Below, piece after piece: positions 36,105 to 46,062 of a stretch of DNA of 64,000 nt. Every line of letters starts with the position of its first letter. The first letter of the stretch is position 1. The notes beneath the pieces were generated by a model. The model was not told where the DNA came from. It saw only the letters and a list, made by a program, of their open reading frames with translations, and searched no databases. The stretch is from Rhodoferax lacus (GTDB taxonomy: Bacteria > Pseudomonadota > Gammaproteobacteria > Burkholderiales > Burkholderiaceae_C), in assembly GCF_003415675.1 (NCBI RefSeq), contig NZ_QFZK01000006.1, positions 170,658-234,657 on the forward strand, written 5' to 3'. The position numbers were made by a program, and so were the translations under genes.

Positions 36105-37331
36105 ATGGGTGGAAGTATGTTGTTACCTGACTGGACCGTGCTGAACGCAGCAATCGAGTGGCTGTCGCACGGAGTGCTCTCCTGGAGCTGGTGGCAGATT
36201 GTGTTGTTTGCCCTGGCTGTTACGCACATCACCATGATCAGCGTCACCGTGTTTCTGCACCGCCACCAGGCCCACCGCGCGCTCGACCTGCACCCCATCG
36301 CCTCCCATTTCTTCCGCTTCTGGCTGTGGCTGACCACCGGCCAGGTGACCAAGGAGTGGGCCTCCATCCACCGCAAGCACCACGCCAAGTGCGAGCAGCC
36401 CGATGACCCGCACAGCCCCCATGTCTACGGCATCAAGACGGTGCTGACACGGGGCGCCGAACTCTACCGCGCCGAGTCCATGAACCAGGAAACTCTGGCC
36501 CGCTACGGGCACGGAACACCCAATGACTGGCTGGAGCGCAATCTGTACACGCGCTTCTCGTGGCAGGGTGTGGGCCTGATGATGATCATCGACCTGAGTC
36601 TGTTTGGCGCCGCCGGTCTGTCTGTGTGGGCCCTGCAAATGGCCTGGACGCCGATCATGGCCGCGGGCATCATCAATGGCGCGGGCCACTACTGGGGTTA
36701 TCGCAATTTCGAGGCGCCGGATGCCAGCACCAACATCTCGCCCTGGGGCATCCTGATTGCCGGTGAAGAACTGCACAACAACCACCACACCTATCCCACC
36801 TCGGCCAAGCTCTCGGTTAAGCCCTACGAGTTCGACATTGGCTGGATGTACATCAGCCTGATGCAGATGGCAGGTCTGGCGCGCGTGAAGAAGACACCGC
36901 CCAAGGCCGCCTATGGCGACATCCGCCCTGTGGCCGATGAGAAGACGCTCGAAGCGCTGATTGCCAACCGCTACGAAATCATGGCCGGTTACGCCAAGGG
37001 TGTGCGCCAGGCTGCCCGCGAAGAGTTTGAAGCCATGAAGACCCGTAGCGCCGATGCCGCCGTGATCAAGGCGGCCAAGCGCTGGATGCACCGTGATGAA
37101 GAAAAAGTCCCTGCATCCGTAGCGCCAGAATTGGCCAAGGCCCTGGCCGCCTCACCCGTGCTCACCAAGATGGTGACCATGCGGGAGGAACTGCGCCAAC
37201 TGTGGCTCAACACCCATGTGTCGCGCGACCAGTTGACGCTGGACCTGCAGGGCTGGTGTCACCGGGCTGAAGAGAGCGGTATTTCTACTTTGCGCGAGTT
37301 TTCTCTGCGGTTGCGGGCGGCTCGGGTTTAG
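36105..37331 (+). CDS. Acyl-CoA/acyl-lipid desaturase (delta-9 type)
   Basis: A 408-residue membrane diiron desaturase. The three histidine boxes are HRHQAH, HRKHH and HNNHH. It makes unsaturated fatty acids with oxygen and an electron donor. About 100 residues beyond the last box form a C-terminal helical extension (AANRYEIMAGYAKGV and on) that resembles the long form in Comamonadaceae. ATG 36117 has a GGTGGAAG block before it and is an alternative start. No reductase partner lies next to it. Confidence 0.93.
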   Translation: MGGSMLLPDWTVLNAAIEWLSHGVLSWSWWQIVLFALAVTHITMISVTVFLHRHQAHRALDLHPIASHFFRFWLWLTTGQVTKEWASIHRKHHAKCEQPDDPHSPHVYGIKTVLTRGAELYRAESMNQETLARYGHGTPNDWLERNLYTRFSWQGVGLMMIIDLSLFGAAGLSVWALQMAWTPIMAAGIINGAGHYWGYRNFEAPDASTNISPWGILIAGEELHNNHHTYPTSAKLSVKPYEFDIGWMYISLMQMAGLARVKKTPPKAAYGDIRPVADEKTLEALIANRYEIMAGYAKGVRQAAREEFEAMKTRSADAAVIKAAKRWMHRDEEKVPASVAPELAKALAASPVLTKMVTMREELRQLWLNTHVSRDQLTLDLQGWCHRAEESGISTLREFSLRLRAARV

Positions 37332-37368
37332 GTTTTTATGTCTGTGTCTTTTTAAGGCACTTCTATCG

Positions 37369-37446
37369 GGCGGGGGATGGGGTGTCGGTATGGGCCTCAT
37401 ACTGGAGTACCAGAAATCGGCCCATACCGACACCCCATCCCCCGCC
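37369..37446 (+). repeat. Paired-hairpin repeat, copy C (forward core)
   Basis: A perfect 28-bp inverted repeat, 37369-37396 with 37419-37446, encloses the core at 37395-37419. Compared with copy A, the inner stem is CTGG/CCAG instead of GCGG/CCGC. Both sides have changed together, which keeps the pairing around the loop AGTA. The outer CCTCAT and AAATCG blocks are unchanged. The arms share no sequence with copy A. The copy lies 38 bp after the desaturase stop. Confidence 0.92.
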
Positions 37447-37541
37447 GGTCATTGGCTCGCGGTGCATTGCAATACCTAAGGCTAAATCCGATAACCACGA
37501 GCACTGTCTATTGTGTTTGGGTCATGCAGCACCAATGGTCC

Positions 37542-37617
37542 GCGGGAGGGCTGGCTTGGGTGGCTGACGATTTGCGGTACTCCGCTATGAGGAAGCTACC
37601 CAAGCCAGCCCTTCCGC
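37542..37617 (-). repeat. Paired-hairpin repeat, copy D (reverse core)
   Basis: A 24-bp stem (37542-37565 with 37594-37617, two G-T wobbles) surrounds a reverse-oriented core at 37568-37592. The core differs from A and B at one base outside the inner stem. The same tandem GA mismatches as in copy B flank the core. The gap from copy C is 95 bp. The unit lies between convergent desaturase and rpmG. Confidence 0.92.
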
Positions 37618-37684
37618 AGCGCAAGCAACAACGCTACTAAAGCCGCAGCGCAAGAAACAACGTCACCAAAAAAACACCAGGCGT

Positions 37685-37707
37685 AAAAAAGCCCGCATAC
37701 AGCGGGC
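37685..37707 (-). terminator. Intrinsic terminator of rpmB-rpmG
   Basis: On the minus strand GCCCGC and GCGGGC (37702-37707 and 37691-37696) form a 6-bp stem around a 5-nt loop, followed by six T residues. It lies 25 bp after the rpmG stop. Confidence 0.9.
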
Positions 37708-37731
37708 CTTCTTACTGGAGAAAAAACTGAA

Positions 37732-37902
37732 TTACTTCAGCTTCATTTCCTTGTAGTCCACATGCTTGCGAGCCTTGGGATCAAATTTCTTGATCAGCAT
37801 CTTCTCGGGCATGGTTTTCTTGTTCTTGCTGGTGGTGTAGAAGTGACCAGTGCCAGCTGTAGATTCAAGCTTGATTTTTTCGCGTCCGCCTTTGGTTGCC
37901 AT
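37732..37902 (-). CDS. rpmG: 50S ribosomal protein L33
   Basis: A 56-residue protein starting [14 protein letters not shown] and ending [11 protein letters not shown], with the L33 core [13 protein letters not shown]. It is the Cys-free, zinc-independent form. It follows rpmB by 11 bp and ends in an intrinsic terminator. Confidence 0.97.
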   Translation of the reverse strand: MATKGGREKIKLESTAGTGHFYTTSKNKKTMPEKMLIKKFDPKARKHVDYKEMKLK

Positions 37903-37913
37903 GGTGCTACTCC

Positions 37914-38147
37914 TTAAGCTTGGCCACGTGCGCGCAGATCTGCGAGCACAACATCAATACCGTTCTTGTCGATCAAACGCAGACCAGCGTTCGAAATCCG
38001 CAGGCGGATCCAACGGTTTTCTGACTCGACCCAGAAACGGCGGTATTGCAGGTTCGGCAGGAACCGGCGCTTGGTTTTGTTGTTGGCGTGGGAAACATTG
38101 TTCCCGACCATGGGGCCTTTGCCCGTTACTTCACATACGCGTGCCAT
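37914..38147 (-). CDS. rpmB: 50S ribosomal protein L28
   Basis: A 77-residue protein, [20 protein letters not shown] at the start, then [21 protein letters not shown]. It has a single Cys rather than a zinc CxxC pair. GGAG lies upstream of ATG 38147. It is the first gene of rpmB-rpmG. Confidence 0.97.
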   Translation of the reverse strand: MARVCEVTGKGPMVGNNVSHANNKTKRRFLPNLQYRRFWVESENRWIRLRISNAGLRLIDKNGIDVVLADLRARGQA

Positions 38148-38311
38148 GAGGACACTCCGATATAAACAGCTATCACTGGCGATCAAAACAACTTGCGCAA
38201 CCGCTAAGGTCTGCACGTTGTCCGATCTCGCTCTAGCCTGACCTCGCCAAGAAAAAGGGTGGCGGTAACCCTGTGCTGTTGCCAGCAAAGCCGCTGATTA
38301 TAGCCTGATTG

Positions 38312-38339
38312 CGCAACCGGCCCCTTGGGGCCAGTTGCG
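38312..38339 (-). terminator. Strong hairpin after trxB (no T-run)
   Basis: CGCAAC-GGCCCC and GGGGCC-GTTGCG form a 12-bp stem with one mismatch just past the trxB stop. There is no T-run, so it may stabilise the 3' end or mark a Rho-assisted stop rather than be a classic terminator. Confidence 0.55.
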
Positions 38340-38342
38340 TGC

Positions 38343-39302
<960 letters not shown>

Positions 39303-39470
39303 TCAAAGAAGGGGTGCTGGGGGACAAGGGTGCTTGCTGCCCAGGCCTGCATTGTAAATAGGAGCATATGGGCCTGCTTCAAGGGCGGGAACAGGCGGGT
39401 GTCGGGGTGGCCCGGCCCGCTTGGGGTGCAGCCATTGCTTGGGGTAAGCTTGCAGGCACTGGTTTTTTAC

Positions 39471-41819
39471 ATGACATATTCGCTCCATACGCTTTCCTCT
39501 TCCGGGCCACGCCCTGCTGCCACGCCCACTGGTTTTGCCCGCTTTGCCAATGAAATGGCACTGGTCACCGGGTTTGTGCTGGTGGCCGTCTGGCTGCTGG
39601 CCATGCTGAGCTATTCGCCACAGGATGCCGCCTGGTCCACCTCGGGTTCGGGTGCTGCTGTGCTCAATCGCGCCGGGCGCCTGGGTGCCTGGATTGCCGA
39701 CATGAGCTATTTCCTGCTGGGCTATTCGGTCTGGTGGTGCCTGGCTGTGGCTGTGCGCCAATGGTTGTCACTGCTGGCACAGCGCCTGCGTGGCGACGCC
39801 TTGCCTTCTGACGCACCACAGGCCGCCTCGGGTGAGAACGGTGTGCAGCACCACCGCTGGACCTTCTGGTTGGGCCTGGCCCTGCTGCTCTATGCGAGCA
39901 GCACGCTGGAGTGGAGCCGCATGTACCGTTTTGAGACCCTGCTGCCCGGACACAGTGGTGGCGTGCTGGGTCAAATGTTGGGGGCCTGGAGTGTGCGCTG
40001 GCTGGGCTTTGCAGGTTCTGGTCTGGTGGCCATTGTGCTGGGCGTGGCGGGGTGTGCCCTGGTGTTCCGCTTCTCCTGGATGCAGGTGGCCGAGCGGCTG
40101 GGTGCCTGGGCGTATTCGTTTATCGAGCAGCAGCGCGAAAAGCGCGAGATGGCACAGGACATGGAAATCGGCCAGCAGGCCATGCGTGAGCGCGAGGAAG
40201 TGGTGTTCGAAGAGCGCGAAGAAATCATCCAGCACCACGCTCCGCCCGTCATCATCGAGCAGCCCGTGCACCTGGAAGCCGCACAGAGTACCCGCGTTGC
40301 CAAGGAGCGGCAAAAGCCGCTGTTCATCGACATGCCCGACAGCAAGCTGCCGCAGGTGGCCCTGCTGGACGAAGCGCTGCTGCGCCAAGAGACCGTGTCG
40401 CCCGACACCCTGGAGATGACCAGCCGCATGATTGAGAAGCGGCTCAAGGACTTTGGTGTGGAAGCCCGCGTGGTGCTGGCCCAGCCCGGGCCGGTGATCA
40501 CCCGCTACGAGATCGAACCCGCCACCGGCGTGAAGGGCTCGCAAATCGTCGGCCTGGCCAAGGATTTGGCGCGTTCGCTCAGCCTGGTATCTATCCGCGT
40601 GGTGGAAACCATTCCTGGCAAGAACTACATGGCGCTGGAACTGCCCAATGCCAAGCGCCAAAGCATCCGCCTGGCCGAAATTTTGGGTTCGCAGGTCTAC
40701 AACGAGGCCAAGTCCCTGCTGACCATGGGCTTGGGCAAAGACATCATCGGCAACCCCATCGTGGCCGATCTGGCCAAGATGCCCCACGTGCTGGTGGCCG
40801 GTACCACCGGCTCGGGCAAGTCGGTGGGTATCAACGCCATGATTCTGAGCCTGCTCTACAAGGCCGAGGCGCGCGATGTGCGCCTCTTGATGATCGACCC
40901 CAAGATGCTGGAAATGTCGGTGTACGAGGGCATACCGCACCTGCTGGCGCCCGTGGTCACCGACATGAAGCAGGCGGCCAACGGGCTGAACTGGTGCGTG
41001 ATGGAAATGGAGCGCCGCTACAAGCTGCTCAGCAAAATGGGCGTGCGCAATCTGGCCGGTTACAACACCAAGATCGACGAGGCCAAGGCCAAAGGCGAGT
41101 TCATCTACAACCCCTTCAGCCTGACACCCGGAGAGCCCGAGCCCCTGGAGCGCCTGCCGCACATTGTGGTGGTGATCGACGAGCTGGCCGACCTGATGAT
41201 GGTGGTGGGCAAGAAGATTGAAGAGCTGATTGCGCGCCTGGCACAAAAGGCGCGCGCCGCTGGCATCCATCTGATTCTGGCCACACAGCGCCCCAGCGTG
41301 GATGTGATCACCGGCCTGATCAAGGCCAACATCCCGACCCGCATCGCCTTCCAGGTGTCCAGCAAGATCGACAGCCGCACCATCCTCGACCAGATGGGTG
41401 CCGAGGCACTGCTGGGCATGGGTGACATGCTTTACATGCCCAGCGGTACTGGCCTGCCGATTCGCGTGCACGGTGCCTTTGTCAGCGACGAGGAAGTGCA
41501 CCGCGTGGTGAGCTACCTGAAAGAGCAGGGCGAGCCCAATTATGTGGAAGGCCTGCTCGAAGGCGGCACGGTGGACGGGGACGATGGCAACGGTGGCGGC
41601 GCGGGTGACACCTCGGGTGAAAAAGACCCGATGTACGACCAGGCCGTGGAAGTGGTGCTGAAGAACCGCAAGGCCAGCATCTCGCTGGTGCAGCGGCATT
41701 TGAAGATTGGCTACAACCGCGCCGCGCGCCTGGTGGAAGACATGGAGAACGCCGGCCTGGTCAGCGCCATGAGCACCAGCGGCCAGCGCGATATTCTGGT
41801 TCCGGCCCGCAACGAGTAA
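39471..41819 (+). CDS. ftsK: DNA translocase FtsK
   Basis: A 782-residue protein. The N-terminus has four membrane segments; then an acidic and Glu-rich linker ([17 protein letters not shown]); then the motor with Walker A GTTGSGKS near 444-451, Walker [13 protein letters not shown], and [14 protein letters not shown]-terminal gamma winged-helix ([26 protein letters not shown]) binds KOPS-like sites. The linker is short compared with E. coli FtsK, so it resembles the SpoIIIE/short FtsK type. ATG at 39471 opens the membrane part. Four base pairs separate it from lolA. Confidence 0.96.
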   Translation: MTYSLHTLSSSGPRPAATPTGFARFANEMALVTGFVLVAVWLLAMLSYSPQDAAWSTSGSGAAVLNRAGRLGAWIADMSYFLLGYSVWWCLAVAVRQWLSLLAQRLRGDALPSDAPQAASGENGVQHHRWTFWLGLALLLYASSTLEWSRMYRFETLLPGHSGGVLGQMLGAWSVRWLGFAGSGLVAIVLGVAGCALVFRFSWMQVAERLGAWAYSFIEQQREKREMAQDMEIGQQAMREREEVVFEEREEIIQHHAPPVIIEQPVHLEAAQSTRVAKERQKPLFIDMPDSKLPQVALLDEALLRQETVSPDTLEMTSRMIEKRLKDFGVEARVVLAQPGPVITRYEIEPATGVKGSQIVGLAKDLARSLSLVSIRVVETIPGKNYMALELPNAKRQSIRLAEILGSQVYNEAKSLLTMGLGKDIIGNPIVADLAKMPHVLVAGTTGSGKSVGINAMILSLLYKAEARDVRLLMIDPKMLEMSVYEGIPHLLAPVVTDMKQAANGLNWCVMEMERRYKLLSKMGVRNLAGYNTKIDEAKAKGEFIYNPFSLTPGEPEPLERLPHIVVVIDELADLMMVVGKKIEELIARLAQKARAAGIHLILATQRPSVDVITGLIKANIPTRIAFQVSSKIDSRTILDQMGAEALLGMGDMLYMPSGTGLPIRVHGAFVSDEEVHRVVSYLKEQGEPNYVEGLLEGGTVDGDDGNGGGAGDTSGEKDPMYDQAVEVVLKNRKASISLVQRHLKIGYNRAARLVEDMENAGLVSAMSTSGQRDILVPARNE

Positions 41820-41823
41820 ACCC

Positions 41824-42459
41824 ATGTTCAAACAAAAAATTGTTGTTGCTATGTTGGCCCTGTGTGCCAGCCTGGCCCAGGCCTCCGGGCTGGACAGCCT
41901 GGAGCAGTTCGTCAAGACCGCCAAAACCGGCCGCGCCGAATTCACCCAGGTGGTGACCGCTCCGGCCAAGGAAGGCCAGGCCGCACGCAGCAAAACCTCC
42001 AGCGGAACCTTCGAGTTCTCGCGCCCCAACCGCTTCCGGTTTATTTACCGCAAGCCGTTCGAGCAAACCATAGTCGCCGACGGCCAGACCCTGTGGCTGT
42101 ATGACGTGGACCTGAACCAGGTGACCTCGCGCAAGCAGTCCTCCGTGCTGGCCTCCAGCCCGGCCGCACTCATCGCCTCGGCCGCTGACATCAAGGCCTT
42201 GCAAGCCGACTTTGTCCTGGCGGCAGCGCCCGACAAGGACGGCCTGGAATGGGTGCTGGCCAGCCCCAAGGCCAAGGAAGGCATGCTGCAGTCGGTGCGT
42301 GTGGGCTTCAAGGGCGCTGATTTGGCCGCACTGGAAATCGTGGACAGCTTTGGCCAGCGCTCGGTCATGAGCTTTGCCAGTCTGCGCGTCAACACGCCGC
42401 TGGAGGCTTCGGTGTTCCAGTTCAAACCGCCGCCCGGCGCGGACCTGATCCAGCAATAG
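41824..42459 (+). CDS. lolA: Outer-membrane lipoprotein carrier protein
   Basis: A 211-residue periplasmic chaperone for lipoproteins, with a signal peptide MFKQKIVVAMLALCASLAQA. The fold is shown by RAEFTQVV, SGTFEFSRPNRFRFIYRKPFEQTIVADGQTLWLYDVDLNQV and PLEASVFQFKPPPGAD. The order ftsK-lolA-rarA is conserved. Confidence 0.95.
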   Translation: MFKQKIVVAMLALCASLAQASGLDSLEQFVKTAKTGRAEFTQVVTAPAKEGQAARSKTSSGTFEFSRPNRFRFIYRKPFEQTIVADGQTLWLYDVDLNQVTSRKQSSVLASSPAALIASAADIKALQADFVLAAAPDKDGLEWVLASPKAKEGMLQSVRVGFKGADLAALEIVDSFGQRSVMSFASLRVNTPLEASVFQFKPPPGADLIQQ

Positions 42460-42474
42460 CATTTCTGCCACCCT

Positions 42475-43791
42475 ATGGCACAGGCACCGTCCAAGCACAA
42501 ACCCGCGCACCAGCCTCTGGCCGAGCGCCTGCGCCCCAAGAACCTGGGCGAGGTGATAGGCCAGCAGCATTTGCTGGGCGAGGGCATGGCGCTGCGCCTG
42601 GCCTTTGAGTCGGGCCAGCCGCACAGTTGCATCCTGTGGGGGCCGCCGGGCACAGGCAAGACCACCATCGCGCGCCTGATGGCCGATGCCTTCGATGCGC
42701 AGTTCATCACCATCAGCGCCGTGCTGGGTGGTGTGAAGGACATCCGCGAGGCGGTGGAGCAGGCGCAAATTGCGCGTGACGGCCTGGAGCAGCGCCACAC
42801 CATCGTGTTTGTGGACGAGGTGCACCGCTTCAACAAAAGCCAGCAGGATGCCTTCCTGCCGCATGTGGAAAGCGGCCTGTTCACTTTCATAGGCGCCACC
42901 ACCGAGAACCCGTCCTTCGAGGTCAACTCGGCCCTGCTATCACGTGCTGCCGTGTATGTGCTGCAGCCGCTCAGTGCCGAAGACCTGCAGCACATTGTGG
43001 ACAAGGCCCTGGCGCAAAGCGCCATTCCCCCGGTTGAAGCCGCAGCCGTGGACCGGCTGATTGCCTATGCTGATGGCGATGCCCGGCGCCTGCTCAACAC
43101 CCTGGAGACCCTGGCCATTGCCGCCATGCAGGAGAAGACCGAGCAGATCACCGACATCTGGCTGCTCAAGGTGCTGGGTGAGCGCATGCGCCGCTACGAC
43201 AAGGGTGGCGAACAGTTTTACGACACCATCTCGGCCCTGCACAAAAGCGTGCGCGGCTCGGACCCGGATGCCGCGCTGTACTGGTTTGTGCGCATGCTCG
43301 ATGGCGGTGCCGACCCGCGCTACATGGCCAGGCGCCTGATCCGCATGGCCAGTGAAGACATCGGTCTGGCCGACCCGCGTGCCCTGCGCCTGGCGCTGGA
43401 CGCCGCCGATGTGTATGAGCGCCTGGGCACGCCCGAGGGCGAACTGGCGCTAGCTGAATGCGTGGTCTACCTGGCCGTGGCGCCCAAGTCGAATGCGGTC
43501 TACAAGGCCTACAACGCGGCCAAAGCTTTCATCAAAAAGGACGGCACCCGGCCGGTGCCCATGCACCTGCGCAACGCGCCCACCAAGCTGATGAAGGAGC
43601 TCGACTACGGCAAGGGTTACCGCTACGCGCACGACGAGGAGGGCGGCTTCGCCGCCGGTGAGCAATACCTGCCGGACGGCCTGCAGGACCTGCGCCTGTA
43701 CCAGCCGGTGGAGCGAGGACTGGAGATCCGCATTGCCGAGAAGATGCGCAATTTGCATGCCCTCAACGAAAAGAAACATAAGGGCGGCTAA
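42475..43791 (+). CDS. rarA: Replication-associated recombination protein A (AAA+ ATPase)
   Basis: A 438-residue clamp-loader-like ATPase. Walker A is GPPGTGKTT near residues 57-65, Walker B is VFVDEVHRFNKSQQD, and the sensor 1 region is FIGATTENPSFEVN. The C-terminal part has the RarA/WRNIP1 pattern SEDIGLADPRALRLALDAADVYERLG. It acts at stalled replication forks. The start lies 15 bp after lolA. Confidence 0.96.
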   Translation: MAQAPSKHKPAHQPLAERLRPKNLGEVIGQQHLLGEGMALRLAFESGQPHSCILWGPPGTGKTTIARLMADAFDAQFITISAVLGGVKDIREAVEQAQIARDGLEQRHTIVFVDEVHRFNKSQQDAFLPHVESGLFTFIGATTENPSFEVNSALLSRAAVYVLQPLSAEDLQHIVDKALAQSAIPPVEAAAVDRLIAYADGDARRLLNTLETLAIAAMQEKTEQITDIWLLKVLGERMRRYDKGGEQFYDTISALHKSVRGSDPDAALYWFVRMLDGGADPRYMARRLIRMASEDIGLADPRALRLALDAADVYERLGTPEGELALAECVVYLAVAPKSNAVYKAYNAAKAFIKKDGTRPVPMHLRNAPTKLMKELDYGKGYRYAHDEEGGFAAGEQYLPDGLQDLRLYQPVERGLEIRIAEKMRNLHALNEKKHKGG

Positions 43792-43862
43792 TGAGGCTTG
43801 AGAAGCGGCACCGCGAGGGTAAACCCCCCCGGAACGCCACCTGAATCGCCCCTTGGCGTCGG

Positions 43863-43979
43863 TACAATCCGCCACACCCAAGCGCCACGGAATCGTACGT
43901 GGCGAGTTTCTTGCTTAGGAAACTGGTAGAGCCCACAAGGCCGAGCCGCTTGTCAACAAAATGCAAAAACAGCTTGTTG
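43863..43979 (+). promoter_or_regulatory. livH leader with a -10 box and three successive short stems
   Basis: A TACAAT box (43863-43868) is followed by a perfect 7-bp stem CGCCACG/CGTGGCG (43883-43889, 43898-43904) with an 8-nt loop. Immediately after it comes a 6-bp stem AGTTTC/GAAACT (43905-43910, 43919-43924), also with an 8-nt loop, and then CAACAA/TTGTTG (43954-43959, 43974-43979). The -35 element is poor. Whether this folds as a regulatory leader is an inference. Confidence 0.45.
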
Positions 43980-44014
43980 GACCAGGCGCCGGCCACAAAT
44001 CGGAGATAAGTTTT

Positions 44015-44944
44015 ATGGATATATTGGTACAGCAGATCATCAACGGTCTGGTGCTGGGGAGCATGTATGCGCTCATTGCGCTCGGCTACACCATGGTGTA
44101 CGGCATCATCAACCTGATCAACTTCGCCCACGGCGAGGTGATGATGGTCGGGGCCCTGACGAGTTGGACCATCATCGGCCTGATGCAGGAGTCCATGCCG
44201 GGTACACCGGGCGCCGTGATTCTGCTGATTGCCCTGGTGATCGCCTGTGTGGTGGCCGCCTCCCTCAATTTCGTGATCGAAAAAGTGGCCTACCGCCCAC
44301 TGCGCAACAGCCCCAAGCTTGCGCCCCTGATCACCGCCATCGGCATGTCCATCCTGCTGCAAACGCTGGCCATGATCATCTGGAAGCCCAACTACAAGTC
44401 CTACCCCACCCTGTTGCCCAGCACGCCGATTGACGTCCTGGGCGCGGTGATCACCCCCACCCAGGTGATGATCCTGGGCGTGACCGCCGTGTCGCTGGCC
44501 TTGCTGATGTGGGTGGTCAACTACACCAAGCTGGGCCGTGCCATGCGGGCCACGGCAGAAAATCCCCGTGTGGCCGGCCTCATGGGTGTGAAGCCCGACA
44601 TGGTGATCTCGGCCACCTTCATCATTGGCGCCATCCTGGCAGCCATTGCCGGCGTGATGTATGCCTCCAACTACGGCACGGCCCAACACGCCATGGGCTT
44701 CCTGCCTGGCCTCAAGGCCTTTACCGCAGCCGTGTTCGGCGGCATCGGCAACCTGGCTGGTGCAGTGGTGGGTGCGCTTCTGCTGGGCCTCATCGAGTCT
44801 ATCGGTGCGGGTTACATCGGTGACCTCACCGGCGGCGTGCTGGGAAGCCATTACTCCGACATTTTTGCCTTCATCGTGCTCATCGTGGTGCTGACCTTGC
44901 GGCCCTCGGGCCTGCTGGGCGAACGCGTTGCAGACCGTGCCTGA
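44015..44944 (+). CDS. livH: Branched-chain amino acid ABC transporter permease
   Basis: A 309-residue permease with about eight hydrophobic segments. LivH-type motifs: NGLVLGSMYALIALGYTMVYGIINLINFAHGEVMM, AENPRVAGLMGV, and GGIGNLAGAVVGALLLGLIE. GGAGATAAG stands before ATG 44015. It begins the livHMGF operon. No periplasmic binding protein (livK/livJ) lies in the cluster, so it must be encoded elsewhere. Confidence 0.95.
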   Translation: MDILVQQIINGLVLGSMYALIALGYTMVYGIINLINFAHGEVMMVGALTSWTIIGLMQESMPGTPGAVILLIALVIACVVAASLNFVIEKVAYRPLRNSPKLAPLITAIGMSILLQTLAMIIWKPNYKSYPTLLPSTPIDVLGAVITPTQVMILGVTAVSLALLMWVVNYTKLGRAMRATAENPRVAGLMGVKPDMVISATFIIGAILAAIAGVMYASNYGTAQHAMGFLPGLKAFTAAVFGGIGNLAGAVVGALLLGLIESIGAGYIGDLTGGVLGSHYSDIFAFIVLIVVLTLRPSGLLGERVADRA

Positions 44945-44956
44945 GGAGCGACCGAC

Positions 44957-46042
44957 ATGACACAACAAAAGAAAATCCTCGCCTTTATCGCCACCGCCAT
45001 TGCGCTGCTGGTGCTGCCGCTGATGCTGCAAAGCTTTGGCAATGCCTGGGTGCGCATTGCCGACATGGCCCTGCTCTATGTGCTGCTCTCGCTGGGCCTG
45101 AACATCGTGGTGGGCTATGCCGGTCTGCTGGACCTGGGCTATGTGGCCTTCTTCGCCATTGGCGCCTACGCCTACGGGCTGGGTGCCTCGCCCCACCTGG
45201 CAGAAACCTTCCCGGCCTTTGCAGCCATGTTCCCGGAGGGGCTGCACACGCCGTTGTGGGTGATCATTCCGGTGGGCGCGGGTATTGCGGGCCTGTTTGG
45301 CGTGCTGCTGGGCGCACCCACTTTGCGCCTGCGCGGTGACTACCTGGCCATCGTGACCCTGGGCTTTGGCGAAATCATCCGCGTGTTCCTGAACAACCTG
45401 GATGCGCCGGTCAACATCACCAACGGCCCCAAGGGCATCAACCAGATCGACTCGTTGCACTTCTTCGGCCTGGACCTGGGCAAGAAGCTGATGATCGGTG
45501 ACTTTGTGGTGGCCTCGGTGACCCTGTACTACTACCTGTTCCTGGCCCTGGTGCTGGTCAGCATCGTGATCTGCCACCGTCTGGAGGTGTCCCGTGTGGG
45601 GCGCGCCTGGATGGCCATCCGTGAAGACGAAATCGCCGCCAAGGCCATGGGCATCAACACCCGCAACATGAAGCTGCTGGCCTTCGGCATGGGCGCCACC
45701 TTTGGCGGTGTGTCGGGTGTGATGTTTGGCGCCTTCCAGGGCTTCATCTCTCCGGAATCCTTCACGCTGATGGAGTCGGTGATGATTGTGGCCATGGTGG
45801 TGCTGGGTGGCGTGGGGCATCTGCCCGGCGTGATCCTGGGTGCGGTGCTGCTCTCGGCCCTGCCCGAAGTGCTGCGCTACGTGGCCGGCCCCCTGCAGGC
45901 CGCTACCGGCGGGCGCCTGGATGCCTCCATCCTGCGCCAGTTGCTGATTGCTTTGGCCATGATCTCCATCATGCTGATGCGTCCGCGCGGCCTGTGGCCC
46001 TCGCCCGAGCATGGCAAGTCCTTGCAGACGGCTAAATCCTGA
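44957..46042 (+). CDS. livM: Branched-chain amino acid ABC transporter permease
   Basis: A 361-residue permease. It has LNIVVGYAGLLDLGYVAFFAIGAYAYG, PTLRLRGDYLAIVTLGFGEIIRV, NGPKGINQID and an IREDEIAAKAMGINTRNMKLLAFGMGA cytoplasmic loop. It pairs with LivH. It starts 12 bp after livH. The C-terminal PRGLWPSPEHGKS is usual for the family. Confidence 0.95.
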   Translation: MTQQKKILAFIATAIALLVLPLMLQSFGNAWVRIADMALLYVLLSLGLNIVVGYAGLLDLGYVAFFAIGAYAYGLGASPHLAETFPAFAAMFPEGLHTPLWVIIPVGAGIAGLFGVLLGAPTLRLRGDYLAIVTLGFGEIIRVFLNNLDAPVNITNGPKGINQIDSLHFFGLDLGKKLMIGDFVVASVTLYYYLFLALVLVSIVICHRLEVSRVGRAWMAIREDEIAAKAMGINTRNMKLLAFGMGATFGGVSGVMFGAFQGFISPESFTLMESVMIVAMVVLGGVGHLPGVILGAVLLSALPEVLRYVAGPLQAATGGRLDASILRQLLIALAMISIMLMRPRGLWPSPEHGKSLQTAKS

Positions 46043-46062
46043 AAGCACGGGGAAATAACAAC

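Noticed and set aside
37369..37617. A CRISPR array or integron attC sites as the source of the repeats.
   Set aside because: There are only two copies per locus in inverted orientation, no spacer-repeat series and no attC R-box sequences.
39768..42029. A 753-codon open frame opposite ftsK, and other long antisense frames (for example 27335-29818 opposite ileS, 7954-10173 opposite the S53 gene).
   Set aside because: High-GC codon bias keeps antisense frames open. The translations are His/Gln/Gly-rich with no domain and the opposite strand holds well-known genes.
43792..44014. A tRNA-like fold before livH.
   Set aside because: No T-arm GTTCRA or acceptor pairing is found; the stems are local.
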